64,000 nt of DNA from Halalkaliarchaeum desulfuricum (GCF_002952775.1 NZ_CP025066.1:806001-870000), one strand, 5' to 3'; shown: positions 34,145 to 42,801, counted from the first letter of the stretch. The notes: generated by a model not told the origin, from the letters alone. Numbers and translations are program-made.

Positions 34145-34711
34145 CTACTCGTACAGCGAACAGACGAACGGCCCGAGCGCACCGGCGACAGCCTGCGAGA
34201 GCGCCTCGGCGCGGTCTATCCGGCCGCCGGTGAACACCCCCGCTGCACCCTGCTTTTTGGCGATTTCGCTGGTTCCCAGGACGTCGTCCATCACCGGACC
34301 CAGCTCCTCGCCGGCGTCGATTCGATCGACGATCCTCGCCGGGAGGGCGATACTCGGCCCGGCCGCGACCCCGACACGATCGCCGTCGGTCACAGCCGCC
34401 CACATGACGAGAAACCGCCCGTCACGGCCGACGATACGCTCCCGACTGACGTGATCGCGCCCCGAAAACGTCGCCACGCCGCCCTCGATCCCGACGCCGA
34501 GATCGTACTTGCCTGTCGCGTACGCTCGTTCGGCGCGGACCTCCGCGCCGGTGCACGTCTCCGCGTGGCCGGTCGGCTGTTCGTCGACTCCGGAGTCGAC
34601 CTCGACCGGTTCGACGTCGGCCCCATCGCCGAAGTCGTCCGCGTCGCTTTCGATCGCCAGCTGTACCGCCCGGCGCTTCACGGGATTCGTGCTCCCGACG
34701 GCGACTCGCAT
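34145..34711 (-). CDS. DUF84 inosine/xanthosine triphosphatase
   Basis: 188-residue house-cleaning NTP pyrophosphatase/phosphatase that removes ITP and XTP. VAVGSTNPVKRRAV (residues 3-16) is the YjjX/DUF84 nucleotide-binding start. VDSGVDEQPTGHAETCTGAEVRAERAY and GVGIEGGV, then GTSEIAKKQGAAGVFTGGRIDRAEAL, complete the family pattern. I chose the ATG at 34711. The corrinoid-binding protein gene lies 26 bp upstream on the same strand, so they form a short operon. Confident at family level. Confidence 0.9.
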   Translation of the reverse strand: MRVAVGSTNPVKRRAVQLAIESDADDFGDGADVEPVEVDSGVDEQPTGHAETCTGAEVRAERAYATGKYDLGVGIEGGVATFSGRDHVSRERIVGRDGRFLVMWAAVTDGDRVGVAAGPSIALPARIVDRIDAGEELGPVMDDVLGTSEIAKKQGAAGVFTGGRIDRAEALSQAVAGALGPFVCSLYE

Positions 34712-34737
34712 GTCGAGAGGACCGTCCGGAACCGCGT

Positions 34738-35484
34738 TCAGTCTTCCGGATGCAGTCGATCGGAAAGCAGCTCGATCCCGTCGAGCAGCCGCGGGCTCGG
34801 CTGGTTCAACAGGGAGTCGTCGACGACGTGGATTTCGGGGTCGACGCCCCATCCCCTGCCCGCGATCCGGTCGGGCGAGACGCGGTCGCCGTGTCCACAG
34901 ACGTGCAACACCGCGTGGTCGGGATCTGCGTTTTCGACGGTTTCCCGTCGGATCTCCCGCGAGCGCTCCCCCGGAGACACGAAGGGATACCGGCCGCCCG
35001 CGGCCCGGACCGCGTCGGGGACCCAGTTGCCCGCCGCCATCGGCGGATCCGACCATTCCTCACAGTAGACGACGGGGCGGTCCCGGTCGGCGACCCGCGT
35101 TTCCACGGCGTCGAGACGCTCTCGCGACGCGCGGGCGAGTCTCGTTCCGGCGTCGGTCTCGCCGAGTACCTCCCCGAGCGCTTCGAACCCCTCGATAACG
35201 TCGTCGAGCCGGGCGGGTTCCCGATGGACGACGTCGTACCCCCGGTCGTGGAGTTCCTCGCGGATCTCACGCTGGAGTTCGTCGCTCGTACAGACGACCG
35301 CGGGGTCGATCTCGCGGATCCGGTCGTACGACGGGTTCAACCAGCCGCCGACTCTCGTGACGTCGGCCCTCTCCGCGTCCACCGAACAGTGTGTGGTCAC
35401 GCCCGCGAGCCGATCCGTCAGGCCCATCGCCGCGATCGTCGCGGTCGCGCTCGGTGCCAGCGAGACGATCGGTGACGCGTTCAT
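34738..35484 (-). CDS. BtuF-like cobalamin-binding (class III periplasmic-binding fold) protein
   Basis: 248-residue protein of the Fe3+-hydroxamate/cobalamin-binding fold: IVSLAPSATATIAAMGLTDRLAGVTTHC, a SYDRIREIDPAVVCTSDELQREI segment and VYCEEWSDPPMAAGNWVPDAVRAAGG. No signal peptide or lipobox is visible, so unlike a true ABC substrate-binding lipoprotein it should be cytoplasmic. Haloarchaea have such soluble BtuF-like proteins, possibly linked to corrinoid salvage. No ABC transporter genes are adjacent. It starts with an ATG at 35484 close to a CTTATAAACC element. Confidence 0.85.
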   Translation of the reverse strand: MNASPIVSLAPSATATIAAMGLTDRLAGVTTHCSVDAERADVTRVGGWLNPSYDRIREIDPAVVCTSDELQREIREELHDRGYDVVHREPARLDDVIEGFEALGEVLGETDAGTRLARASRERLDAVETRVADRDRPVVYCEEWSDPPMAAGNWVPDAVRAAGGRYPFVSPGERSREIRRETVENADPDHAVLHVCGHGDRVSPDRIAGRGWGVDPEIHVVDDSLLNQPSPRLLDGIELLSDRLHPED

Positions 35485-35928
35485 TATCGGGTGATAGCGG
35501 CGTGAGCTTATAAACCGGTGTGGACGCCCCGGGTCGGCAGGGTGGCTGCGATCTCGGAGGTCGTCTAGATCTCGACCGATCGCCAGGAACACCTCGGCGA
35601 TGTCGAAGCAGTCCCGGAGGAGACGATCGGGCGCGCCGAGTACAGGGATGTCCCCGAACCACAGGGCATTATGGAAACGAGTTCGGGACGATCTGCGAGC
35701 GCGAACAGCAGGCCCACCACCGGGTCGTGGAAGGACAGATGAGCCGCGGTCACCGACAGTTGCTGGAGTTTGTCGATCCGGCCGAACACCGGTCGGAGTC
35801 CGGAGAGTATCCCCGAGTGTGCGAACGACGACAATACAGTGGAGGACAACGCCGGTAACTCGATCCGGCAAACGCCGAAACACATCGAAACTGGGAACTA
35901 TTCGAGTACGAAATACGTACTCGTTCAA
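35485..35928. other. 444-bp gap with possible decayed minus-strand membrane-protein remnant
   Basis: No intact gene. On the minus strand, ALWFGDIPVLGAPDRLL...DIAEVFLAIGRDL (about 35680-35560) and, in another phase to the right, a hydrophobic stretch containing VTAAHLSFHDPVVGLLFALA (about 35780-35690) read like pieces of one small membrane protein, vaguely DUF5317-like, joined by a frameshift. This is weak. The right end carries the promoter and inverted repeat of the F420 ligase-like gene. Confidence 0.3.
35903..35923. promoter_or_regulatory. Inverted repeat just before the F420 ligase-like gene
   Basis: CGAGTACG (35903-35910), spacer AAATA, CGTACTCG (35916-35923): perfect 8-bp arms ending 5 bp before the ATG at 35929. 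The position suits an operator or a translational hairpin. Confidence 0.5.
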
Positions 35929-37119
35929 ATGACAGGCATTCCTGACTACGTGGGCCCGTGTGCCTTCGGCATCGAAATGGGCGTTCTCCTCCCGGGATGT
36001 GACCTCCAGTCACAGGTCATCGAAGCGCTGGAAGAGGTCGTCGAAGACGGATTCCTCACGGACGGGGACACGATCTGTCTGACCGAATCGGTGGTCGCTC
36101 GTTCACAGAACAACTACGTAACGAAGGCGGAGATCGCCCAGGAGATCCGCGAGGGTTGCACGCTCACTCCGGAACAGACGATCGGCGTCGTCTTCCCGAT
36201 CACAAGCCGCAACCGCTTTGTTCCGATCCTCGCAGGCATAAGCCGGGCCGTCCCGGACGGCAAGGTCATCGTGCAACTGCAATATCCGACAGATGAGGTC
36301 GGAAACCGAACGCTCCCACCCGAGGTTGCAGCGGAACTCGAAGCGGAGACGGACGACCATATCACGACAGACGACCTCGACCGGCGCTACCCGCATCCGA
36401 TAACGGAGATCGATTACATCCAGCTGTACCGGGAGACGATTGCCGAAGAGGGTGCGGAACCGACGATCTTCTTGAGCAACGATCCGGAGAGGATTCTCGA
36501 ATATCAGCCGGACGCTGTCATCGTCTCGAACGTCCACGAGCGAGAGAAGACTCGAGAAGCTGTGGCCGCATATCACGATAACGTATTGACACTACAGGAG
36601 TTGGCTAACGACGAGACAAACGACGCGTGGTCGGAGTGGGGGTTACTCGGCAGCAATATGTCCTCGGGCGAGAAGATAAAACTCGCCCCACGTCGGGCGG
36701 ACCAGTTTGCCGTCGAATTACAGGAGCGTATCGACGACGAGTTCGACAAACAGGTCCACGTCATCATCAATGGAGATGGCGCGTACAAAGATCCGAGCAG
36801 CGGCATCTACGAGCTCGCCGACCCCTGTGCCGTCTTCGGAGCGACGCCGGATCTCGAAGATACACTCCGGGGAGGTGTCAAATACAAGTTCCTCGTCGAC
36901 AAGTATCACGAGGAAGAAAAATCCAGAGAAGAGATCTCGGAGATACTGGCGGCGGAAGCCGAGGAGCATCACGTGGAGAGTAGCATCGAATCAGAGGGAA
37001 CGACTCCCCGCCAACTTCAGAATATTATCGCCAGCCTGGCCGACCTGCTGACCGGATCTGCCGACGCCGGAACCCCGCTCGTTCTGGTCAAAGGCATAAC
37101 GGGGAGTTCGAACGACTGA
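35929..37119 (+). CDS. Coenzyme F420-0:L-glutamate ligase-like protein (bacterial-type long form)
   Basis: 396-residue protein, far longer than the ~250-residue CofE that makes F420 in archaea. MGVLLPGCDLQSQVIEALEEVVEDGFLTDGDTICLTESVVARSQNNYVT and IGVVFPITSRNRF...VIVQLQYPTDEVGN match the F420_ligase-fold proteins found mostly in Firmicutes and other bacteria, whose reaction is not settled. Base composition is lower in GC than its neighbours. It sits alone between a degenerate gap and an adenosylhomocysteinase remnant, next to a tRNA-end duplication, so I infer transfer. The frame is open further left, but the ATG at 35929 fits the family start and the adjacent inverted repeat. Confidence 0.72.
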   Translation: MTGIPDYVGPCAFGIEMGVLLPGCDLQSQVIEALEEVVEDGFLTDGDTICLTESVVARSQNNYVTKAEIAQEIREGCTLTPEQTIGVVFPITSRNRFVPILAGISRAVPDGKVIVQLQYPTDEVGNRTLPPEVAAELEAETDDHITTDDLDRRYPHPITEIDYIQLYRETIAEEGAEPTIFLSNDPERILEYQPDAVIVSNVHEREKTREAVAAYHDNVLTLQELANDETNDAWSEWGLLGSNMSSGEKIKLAPRRADQFAVELQERIDDEFDKQVHVIINGDGAYKDPSSGIYELADPCAVFGATPDLEDTLRGGVKYKFLVDKYHEEEKSREEISEILAAEAEEHHVESSIESEGTTPRQLQNIIASLADLLTGSADAGTPLVLVKGITGSSND

Positions 37120-37318
37120 TACTGTCTGTTGGGGGAAGTTACCGTTTCGACCGCCAGACGGACCGCTTCCGCAGAAAACCGTGGAGTCCGCCCTTTCCAC
37201 CTGATTATCATTTCGTAGTGGATCAACCCGTTTCTCGGCTGTTGAGCCGTTAATTAAATAGTGGCCTGGGAAACCCAGGATCAGTAACGATCCTCAACAG
37301 TTTTGCACCCACGTACCG
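37120..37318. other. Non-coding gap with small inverted repeats
   Basis: Nothing gene-like. CTGGGAAACCCAG (37265-37277) is a small hairpin, and GTGGA...TCCAC (37182-37201) another. It lies between the F420 ligase-like gene and the ahcY remnant. Confidence 0.5.
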
Positions 37319-37667
37319 GCTGATACGTGTGATCGATCTCGACGACGAGGGGGCGATCGCGGACGTGTGCGATCGGGATCTCTGCGCCGCTTACGCTGCT
37401 CGTCGGCGGCCGGGTCGTCAACCTGACTGCCCCGGGCAGTGCGGGCAATCCGAGCGAGGTGATTGACACGACGTCGCGTTGATGACCCGGGGGCTGGCGA
37501 AACTCGCTGGCGATCCCGGCCTCGAACCGGAGCTCCATCCGTTTCCCGCTCGGTTCGACAGAGAGGTCGCCGCTGAGAAACTGGCGGCGATGGACGTTTC
37601 GATCGACGAGATCACCGCCGCTCAACGACGATACCACGAACAGTGGGAGGAACACGACGACGAATGA
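37319..37667 (+). pseudogene. Degraded C-terminal end of adenosylhomocysteinase
   Basis: GGRVVNLTAPGSAGNPSEVIDTT (about 37405-37475) stops at a TGA, and the match resumes in another phase as MMTRGLAKLAGDPGLEP...PFPARFDREVAAEKLAAM..SIDEITAAQRRYHEQW (37479-37667). Together they follow the S-adenosylhomocysteine hydrolase tail (GRLVNL-GHP-EVMD ... VP-LD-EVA-KL ... LT-EQ-YL--W). The NAD-binding and catalytic parts are absent. The open part could make a 62-residue peptide, but I read it as a remnant. It abuts the first copy of the 77-bp repeat. Confidence 0.6.
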
Positions 37668-37668
37668 T

Positions 37669-37745
37669 ATTCGAATCCTTCTCGCAGAACATTCCGCACT
37701 GCTCGCTTCGCTCGCAGGCGGAATGGGCTCGGGCGGATTCGAACC
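37669..37745. repeat. 77-bp direct repeat, distal copy (carries tRNA-Val 3' end duplicate)
   Basis: Identical to 37794-37870. Bases 37724-37745 duplicate the last 22 nt of the tRNA-Val gene (T-arm half and acceptor 3' strand); 37669-37723 duplicate its downstream flank. It looks like an attachment-site remnant or a small segmental duplication. Confidence 0.85.
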
Positions 37746-37793
37746 ACGGTCGCTCCCGTTCGCTCGCGTTGCTCGCTCACCTCCCGCTCTCTA

Positions 37794-37870
37794 ATTCGAA
37801 TCCTTCTCGCAGAACATTCCGCACTGCTCGCTTCGCTCGCAGGCGGAATGGGCTCGGGCGGATTCGAACC
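37794..37870. repeat. 77-bp direct repeat, proximal copy (overlaps tRNA-Val)
   Basis: Perfect copy of 37669-37745, overlapping the 3' 22 nt of tRNA-Val. The 48-bp spacer between the copies is built of CGCTC/GCTCGC motifs. The flank includes GCTCGCTTCGCTCGC, the reverse complement style of the purine repeats beside tRNA-Gly. Confidence 0.85.
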
Positions 37871-37921
37871 GCCGATCTCGTCCTTGTAAGGGACGCGTCA
37901 TAACCACTAGACCACGAGCCC
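37849..37921 (-). tRNA. tRNA-Val (anticodon TAC)
   Basis: 73-nt tRNA read leftwards. GGGCTCG pairs with CGAGCCC, the D-arm contains AGTGGTTATGA, the anticodon loop is CTTACAA (TAC), and the T-arm is GGCGGTTCGAATCCGCC, with discriminator A and no encoded CCA. There is no intron. Its 3' end is duplicated 125 bp downstream. Confidence 0.95.
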
Positions 37922-38014
37922 GCATTCGAACCCACCCGTCCCGAGCGAATAACGCTTTCCTTCTCGAACGAACCGGACGACACGCTCATACGTCGGTCGC
38001 TCCACGATCCCCCC

Positions 38015-38527
38015 GTGAACGATCGGGTTCTCGTTGCCGCCGCAATCGCTGTCCTCCTCCTCGCGGGGATAGCGGTCGGGCTGAGTCTCGGCCTCCACGA
38101 ACGCGGGGAGTACGAGTGGACCACGGTCACGATCGAGGACGGCGACACCGGAGACCGACTCGCGACCGTCGACGCCCGGATCGCCGACACGCCGGAAAAA
38201 CGGTACACCGGGCTCTCGAACACCGGGGAGCTGGCACCCGAGGAGGGAATGTGGTTCGTTCACGACGAACCCGGCACCTACGGCTACGTCATGCGAGACA
38301 TGTCGTTCCCGATAGACATCGTCTTCGTCGATGCGGACGGGACGATCACGACGATCCACGAGGCGCCCGTCGAGGAGGACCAGTCGTCGCTCACCACCTA
38401 CACTGGCTACGGACAGTTCGTGCTCGAAGTGAACCTCGGATTCACCGACGATTACGGCATCGAGGAAGGAGACCGGGTGAGAGAGCCGATCTACTCCCCT
38501 GCGGACGAACGGGACGAGACCCCCTGA
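38015..38527 (+). CDS. DUF192 family secreted or membrane-anchored protein
   Basis: 170-residue protein. An N-terminal hydrophobic segment (VLVAAAIAVLLLAGIAVGLSLGL, residues 5-27) is a signal anchor. The DUF192 domain (about 40-155) contains TPEKRYTGLSNTGELAPEEGMWFVHDEPGTYGYVMRDMSFPIDIVFVDADG, the family signature. The function of DUF192 is not established. The start is the GTG at 38015, directly before the hydrophobic helix. It is followed 43 bp later by the rhomboid gene on the same strand, and probably co-transcribed. Confidence 0.88.
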   Translation: MNDRVLVAAAIAVLLLAGIAVGLSLGLHERGEYEWTTVTIEDGDTGDRLATVDARIADTPEKRYTGLSNTGELAPEEGMWFVHDEPGTYGYVMRDMSFPIDIVFVDADGTITTIHEAPVEEDQSSLTTYTGYGQFVLEVNLGFTDDYGIEEGDRVREPIYSPADERDETP

Positions 38528-38570
38528 CAGTACCGACTACTTCAAGGGAACAGGGAAACACGTTCGTGGT

Positions 38571-40298
38571 ATGGTAACGGAGTGGTTCCCGCTCCAGCGG
38601 CTCGCGGTCGTCGCCGCGGCCCTCCTCGCGTTCGCCATCGTCTATGCAGTCGACCGGCCTCGTGGAGCATGGGGGCGGACCCTCCGCTCCCGATTGTTGT
38701 TGGGCCTCCCGTGGGGGACGCTCGTTTCCCTCGGATTCGTCCTGCTGGTGTACCTGTTCGTCCAGGGCGGGGCCGAAAACTGGCACAATCCGGTGGTGTT
38801 GCCGTTCCGGGCGTGGTCGTACTTCTACCCGCTGGGAATGGTGACGGCGGGCTTTTCGCATGCGAGTGCGGGACACCTGATCGGCAACCTGCTGGGTGCG
38901 CTGGTGCTCGGTACCCTCGCTGAATACGCCTGGGGACATTTCCCACAATCGAGGGGGACCTCGTCGTTCAGTTCGTGGAAAACGAATCCGTACGTCCGGG
39001 CGTTCCTGATCGTCCCCGGTGCGGTGATCGGCGCCGGGCTCCTCACGTCGCTGTTCTCGATCGGTCCAGTGATCGGCTTTTCGGGTGTCGTCTTCGCGTT
39101 CGGTGGGTTCGCACTCGCCTTCTATCCGCTGGGGACGATCGTCGCTCTGTCGGCGAGCACGCTCGTCCGGTTGGTGTACAACGCGATGCGCCACCCGGAA
39201 CTCGTCGCCAGTGCAGACTGGGTGTACCAGACGCCCTCGTGGGCGACGATCGCGATCCAGGGTCACGCACTCGGGCTGTTCGTGGGGCTGCTCGTCGGGC
39301 TGTATCTTCGTCGCCGTCGGGGTGACCTCCCCTCTGCGCTCCGGCTCGGGACCGGCGTGTTGCTGTACGGCGCGGCGCGATCCCTGTGGGCGGTGTACTG
39401 GTACCGCGGCGGCGAGACGTACGTGCTCTATCGGGCAATCGGGCTGGCGCTCGTGATCCTGCTTGCGACGCTCGTCGTGCTCGCGGGCGCAACCCGCGAT
39501 GAACCGCTGTCGATGCCGACCCTGCCGGCAATGCCGTCCACCCCGTCGATACCGGCTCTGCCGTCGGTTTCATCACGGCTCTCGCTTCCCTCGGTTTCGA
39601 CATCGAACGCGCGTTCCGGAACCACACCGGCGGCGATCGGGTTCGTGCTCCTCCTTATGGGCGCGGCAATGATCGCTGGGCCGGCAATCCCGGTGAACCT
39701 CGTCACCGCCGACGAGGAACCCTTGCCCGGTGATCCGATCGAAGTCCGGGACTATCAGGTGACGTACGCAGAGGACATCACCGACGGGATGGTCGACGTG
39801 ATCGACGTCGAACTGTTCGGCGAAACAACCACCGTCGAAACCTCCGGCGTCATCGTGAAAAGCCAGGAGCGACACCTCTGGACCACCGCGGTCTCGAAGA
39901 ACCGCCTGCGTGGCTCCGGACAGGAGCGGATCGGACTCGGGGGTCTCGGCTGGCGCGACTCGGTGTCCGTCCATCGCACTGGCTGGCAGGTCGTCGGGGG
40001 GGATCGGGTTTACCGGGTAGAACTCGAACACGACGAGGACCGCCAGGTCGCGTTCACCTCGACCGGATCCCACGCTCAGCCCCGCGTCGACGGCCGGAAC
40101 GTCACGGTCGTCTCCTGGGCGGACGGGTTCCACCTGCTGGTCGCCCACGACGGCGGGATCGAGACGGTGCAGATACCGGAGACGAACGAGTCGGTCGAGG
40201 CGATGGGCGTGCAGTTCGCCCGCGAGGAGGACGACCTGTTCGCGGAACGGGGCGAGACTCGGGTTCGGATCGCCGCGAAGGAGACGTATCGGAGATGA
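38571..40298 (+). CDS. Rhomboid-family intramembrane serine protease
   Basis: 575-residue polytopic membrane protease. The rhomboid core spans about 45-250: HLIGN (H102, N106), the catalytic GFSG (S171) and the partner H232 in IQGHALG. An extra helix follows, then a Ser/Pro-rich linker (MPTLPAMPSTPSIPALPS, about 306-323), one more helix (365-385) and a C-terminal beta-rich domain of about 190 residues facing outside. The large extra domain is a haloarchaeal addition of unknown role. It converges with secD. Confidence 0.92.
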   Translation: MVTEWFPLQRLAVVAAALLAFAIVYAVDRPRGAWGRTLRSRLLLGLPWGTLVSLGFVLLVYLFVQGGAENWHNPVVLPFRAWSYFYPLGMVTAGFSHASAGHLIGNLLGALVLGTLAEYAWGHFPQSRGTSSFSSWKTNPYVRAFLIVPGAVIGAGLLTSLFSIGPVIGFSGVVFAFGGFALAFYPLGTIVALSASTLVRLVYNAMRHPELVASADWVYQTPSWATIAIQGHALGLFVGLLVGLYLRRRRGDLPSALRLGTGVLLYGAARSLWAVYWYRGGETYVLYRAIGLALVILLATLVVLAGATRDEPLSMPTLPAMPSTPSIPALPSVSSRLSLPSVSTSNARSGTTPAAIGFVLLLMGAAMIAGPAIPVNLVTADEEPLPGDPIEVRDYQVTYAEDITDGMVDVIDVELFGETTTVETSGVIVKSQERHLWTTAVSKNRLRGSGQERIGLGGLGWRDSVSVHRTGWQVVGGDRVYRVELEHDEDRQVAFTSTGSHAQPRVDGRNVTVVSWADGFHLLVAHDGGIETVQIPETNESVEAMGVQFAREEDDLFAERGETRVRIAAKETYRR

Positions 40299-40333
40299 GT
40301 TGTCCCGTCGGTCGGTGACCACGAAGAAACCGG

Positions 40334-41932
40334 CTAGCGGTGAGTGAGACCGCGCCGGAGGATGTCCCCGTACGCGGGCCGGGTGATCAAGACGCCGACG
40401 AGCACGCCCAGGATGGTGAAGATTGCGAACCCGGAGAGGTCACCCAGCGAGAGGATCATCAGTGGCGACATCGCGATGATGGTGGTCGCGGCGGCGGCGC
40501 CGATCACCCAGAACGCCCGCCTGAACCGCGAGTCGAACACCTTCCTGGATTTCACCTCGCCTTCGCTCATCACCTCGTCGGCGATGATCACGAGGTCGTC
40601 CACCCCCGTACCGACCACGGCGATGAAGCCGGCGACGACGGCCAGGTCGACCGGGTACTGAACCAGTGCGGCGAACCCGAGCAGGATGTACACCTCCGAG
40701 AACGCGGTCACAGTCATCGGAAGCGCGACCTTGGGCTGGCGGTAACGGAGGAACACCATGCCCGCCACCGCGAGCACCGCGAGGGCGCCGATGATCACGC
40801 CGAACAGCCGGAAGTTCTCGCCCTGGGTGGGGGAAATGAACGAGGAAGTCCCCTGTTCGATGCCCAACTGTGCCGGGATCGCTCCGGCCCGGAGGTTCAG
40901 CGAGATGCGCTGGGCGTCATCGAAGTCGGTCGCCATCAGCCGGAAGCCGGGATCGTTCGCCCAGGAGCCGTCACGCATGCTGTCCGCCAGTCCCGGCTGC
41001 ATCCCGAACGCGTTGACGACCTCGTCGTCGACAACGAGCAGGAGACACGGATCGACCGTCTCGCCGACGCCGTCTTCCTCGCTGAAGTAGGTACACTGGG
41101 AACCGCCCGGTTGGGCGACGCCGAACTCGGCGGCAGCGTCCTGGAACCGCTCGGCCGCCGGGTTACCCTCCTCGTTGACGACCGACACCGGCACGTACGG
41201 CCGGTCAGCTTCGTCGCGCTGGGCGGTGCCGATGTTCTCGAAGTCGTCCTGTACCAGAACCGACCGTTCGGTCGAGTAGCCGTCCTCGACCTCGTCGTCC
41301 GGGTAGTAGATGTCGATCCGGACCGTCCCGCGTTCTTCGATGAGTTCGATGACGTCGCTTCTGTCCTCACCCGGCACTTCGACCAACAGGAAGTGTTCAC
41401 CCGCACCGGGATCGAACACTTGCCGGACGCTCCCACCCGAGAGTCCGGCCTCGTTGATCTTCCCGTCGATCACCCTGATCGCCGCCGAGCGCGTCTCGTC
41501 GGTGACACCCGGCGAGATCGAGTCGTACGGGTAGCCTGCCGCCTCGAGCGCGCCCGCAAACTCCTCGCGGCCGACCCCCGCGTCGGTCACTTCGACCTCA
41601 CCGCCGTCCTCGGTGCGCTGTTCGACGTTGACGTCGGTCGAGTCGGTGTCAGGCAGTTCGTTCGCGACGTTTTGGGCGACCTGTGAGGGGGTGTCTCCAC
41701 CGAATTCGACGCCGTCGGCGACGAACCCGAGGAGGGGTGCACGGATCCGCGTACCGCCCGCCAGATCCAGCCCGTACTGGAGGTTTGTAAGCCCTTCAGA
41801 CGCCTGTTGCTCGACGTCGTCTCCTTCGACGACGTCGGGCGACTCAGGCGCCATCGTCGGCGAGAACAACGCGAACGTCGCCGCGAGAATGAAGACGGCG
41901 AGCAACAGCAGCCGCCAGTTCTCCTTGATCAT
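40334..41932 (-). CDS. secD: Protein-export membrane protein SecD
   Basis: 532-residue component of the SecDF accessory complex, which uses the ion gradient to pull proteins through the Sec channel. The first helix is at 9-30, then LDLAGGTRIRAPLLG (the conserved D1 motif near 55), and a large outer P1 domain. The C-terminal bundle of about five helices contains the D5-like VGTGVDDLVIIADEV. The start overlaps the secF stop (ATGA), so secF-secD are translated together, secF first, as is usual in haloarchaea. Confidence 0.95.
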   Translation of the reverse strand: MIKENWRLLLLAVFILAATFALFSPTMAPESPDVVEGDDVEQQASEGLTNLQYGLDLAGGTRIRAPLLGFVADGVEFGGDTPSQVAQNVANELPDTDSTDVNVEQRTEDGGEVEVTDAGVGREEFAGALEAAGYPYDSISPGVTDETRSAAIRVIDGKINEAGLSGGSVRQVFDPGAGEHFLLVEVPGEDRSDVIELIEERGTVRIDIYYPDDEVEDGYSTERSVLVQDDFENIGTAQRDEADRPYVPVSVVNEEGNPAAERFQDAAAEFGVAQPGGSQCTYFSEEDGVGETVDPCLLLVVDDEVVNAFGMQPGLADSMRDGSWANDPGFRLMATDFDDAQRISLNLRAGAIPAQLGIEQGTSSFISPTQGENFRLFGVIIGALAVLAVAGMVFLRYRQPKVALPMTVTAFSEVYILLGFAALVQYPVDLAVVAGFIAVVGTGVDDLVIIADEVMSEGEVKSRKVFDSRFRRAFWVIGAAAATTIIAMSPLMILSLGDLSGFAIFTILGVLVGVLITRPAYGDILRRGLTHR

Positions 41933-42801
41933 CGTTTCACCCCCTCGAACTTGTACCAGCGAAGCAGTGTCACGTTCATCAGATACGTGTTCATCAGGTC
42001 GGCGAACAGCCCGACGACAAGGATGATGCCGATGTCACGAAGGAGATCAACCCCGAGGATGGTGGCGGCGATCGCCATCACCGTCATCGCGGCGATCGAG
42101 GTGATCGTCATCGTCACACCGGTCCGCATCGCCCGGTGAACCGACTCGTAGAAGTCGCCGGTTCGGCGGAGCACGCTGTTGTTCAACAGGATGTCGGAGT
42201 CGACGCTGTATCCGATCAACATCAACAGCGCCGCAACCGTCCCCAGTGTCAGATCGATCCCGAGCAGGTTCATCATCGCGATCGGGATCATGATGTCGGA
42301 AAACGCAGACGCGACCACCGCCACGGAGGGGATGAACGTCCGGAACAGCGCGAACACCAGCACCGCCATCCCGAGGAACGCGATACCGACGCCGGTCACA
42401 GCGAGCTGTCGCGTGTCGGCCCCGAAGCTCTCGCTGACCTCGTCTAACCCACGTAAGTCGAATCCGGCGGCTTCGACCTCGTCTTCGAGTGTCGACGCAT
42501 CTGTGACGCCGGCACGGAACGTCACCACGTACACGTCGTCGCCGGGGATCGACCGGATCGTGTCGGGTTCCGCCGAGAACGCCTCCTCGATCGCCGCGTC
42601 GGGGTCCTCGACGTCGTCCATGGCGATCCGTACCTCCGTCCCGCCGGTGAACTCCAGCCCGTAGTTCGCGGGGGCGCCGGTCAGGAGGAACCAGCCACCG
42701 ATGATCAACAGCGCGAGTGCGAGAACCGCGAGCGGAACCACCAGGAGCTGGCGGTTCGAATACTCGGTGTAGTCCACCTCCGGTACCCGCAGTTCGACCA
42801 T
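41929..42801 (-). CDS. secF: Protein-export membrane protein SecF
   Basis: 290-residue partner of SecD. One helix (20-42) precedes YGLEFTGGTEVRIAM (the SecF signature) and a compact outer domain. Five further helices follow, with MLIGYSVDSDILLNNSVLRRT and SDIMIPIAMMNLLGIDLTLGTVAALLMLIGY, matching the RND-type core residues. The ATG at 42801 gives MVELRVPEVDYTEYSNRQLL, the standard N terminus. It overlaps secD by 4 bp. The next gene upstream (agmatinase) ends 72 bp away on the same strand. Confidence 0.95.
   Translation of the reverse strand: MVELRVPEVDYTEYSNRQLLVVPLAVLALALLIIGGWFLLTGAPANYGLEFTGGTEVRIAMDDVEDPDAAIEEAFSAEPDTIRSIPGDDVYVVTFRAGVTDASTLEDEVEAAGFDLRGLDEVSESFGADTRQLAVTGVGIAFLGMAVLVFALFRTFIPSVAVVASAFSDIMIPIAMMNLLGIDLTLGTVAALLMLIGYSVDSDILLNNSVLRRTGDFYESVHRAMRTGVTMTITSIAAMTVMAIAATILGVDLLRDIGIILVVGLFADLMNTYLMNVTLLRWYKFEGVKR

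Noticed and set aside
37479-37667. Intact 62-residue small gene
   Set aside because: Its sequence continues the adenosylhomocysteinase tail from the preceding phase, so a remnant is the simpler reading.
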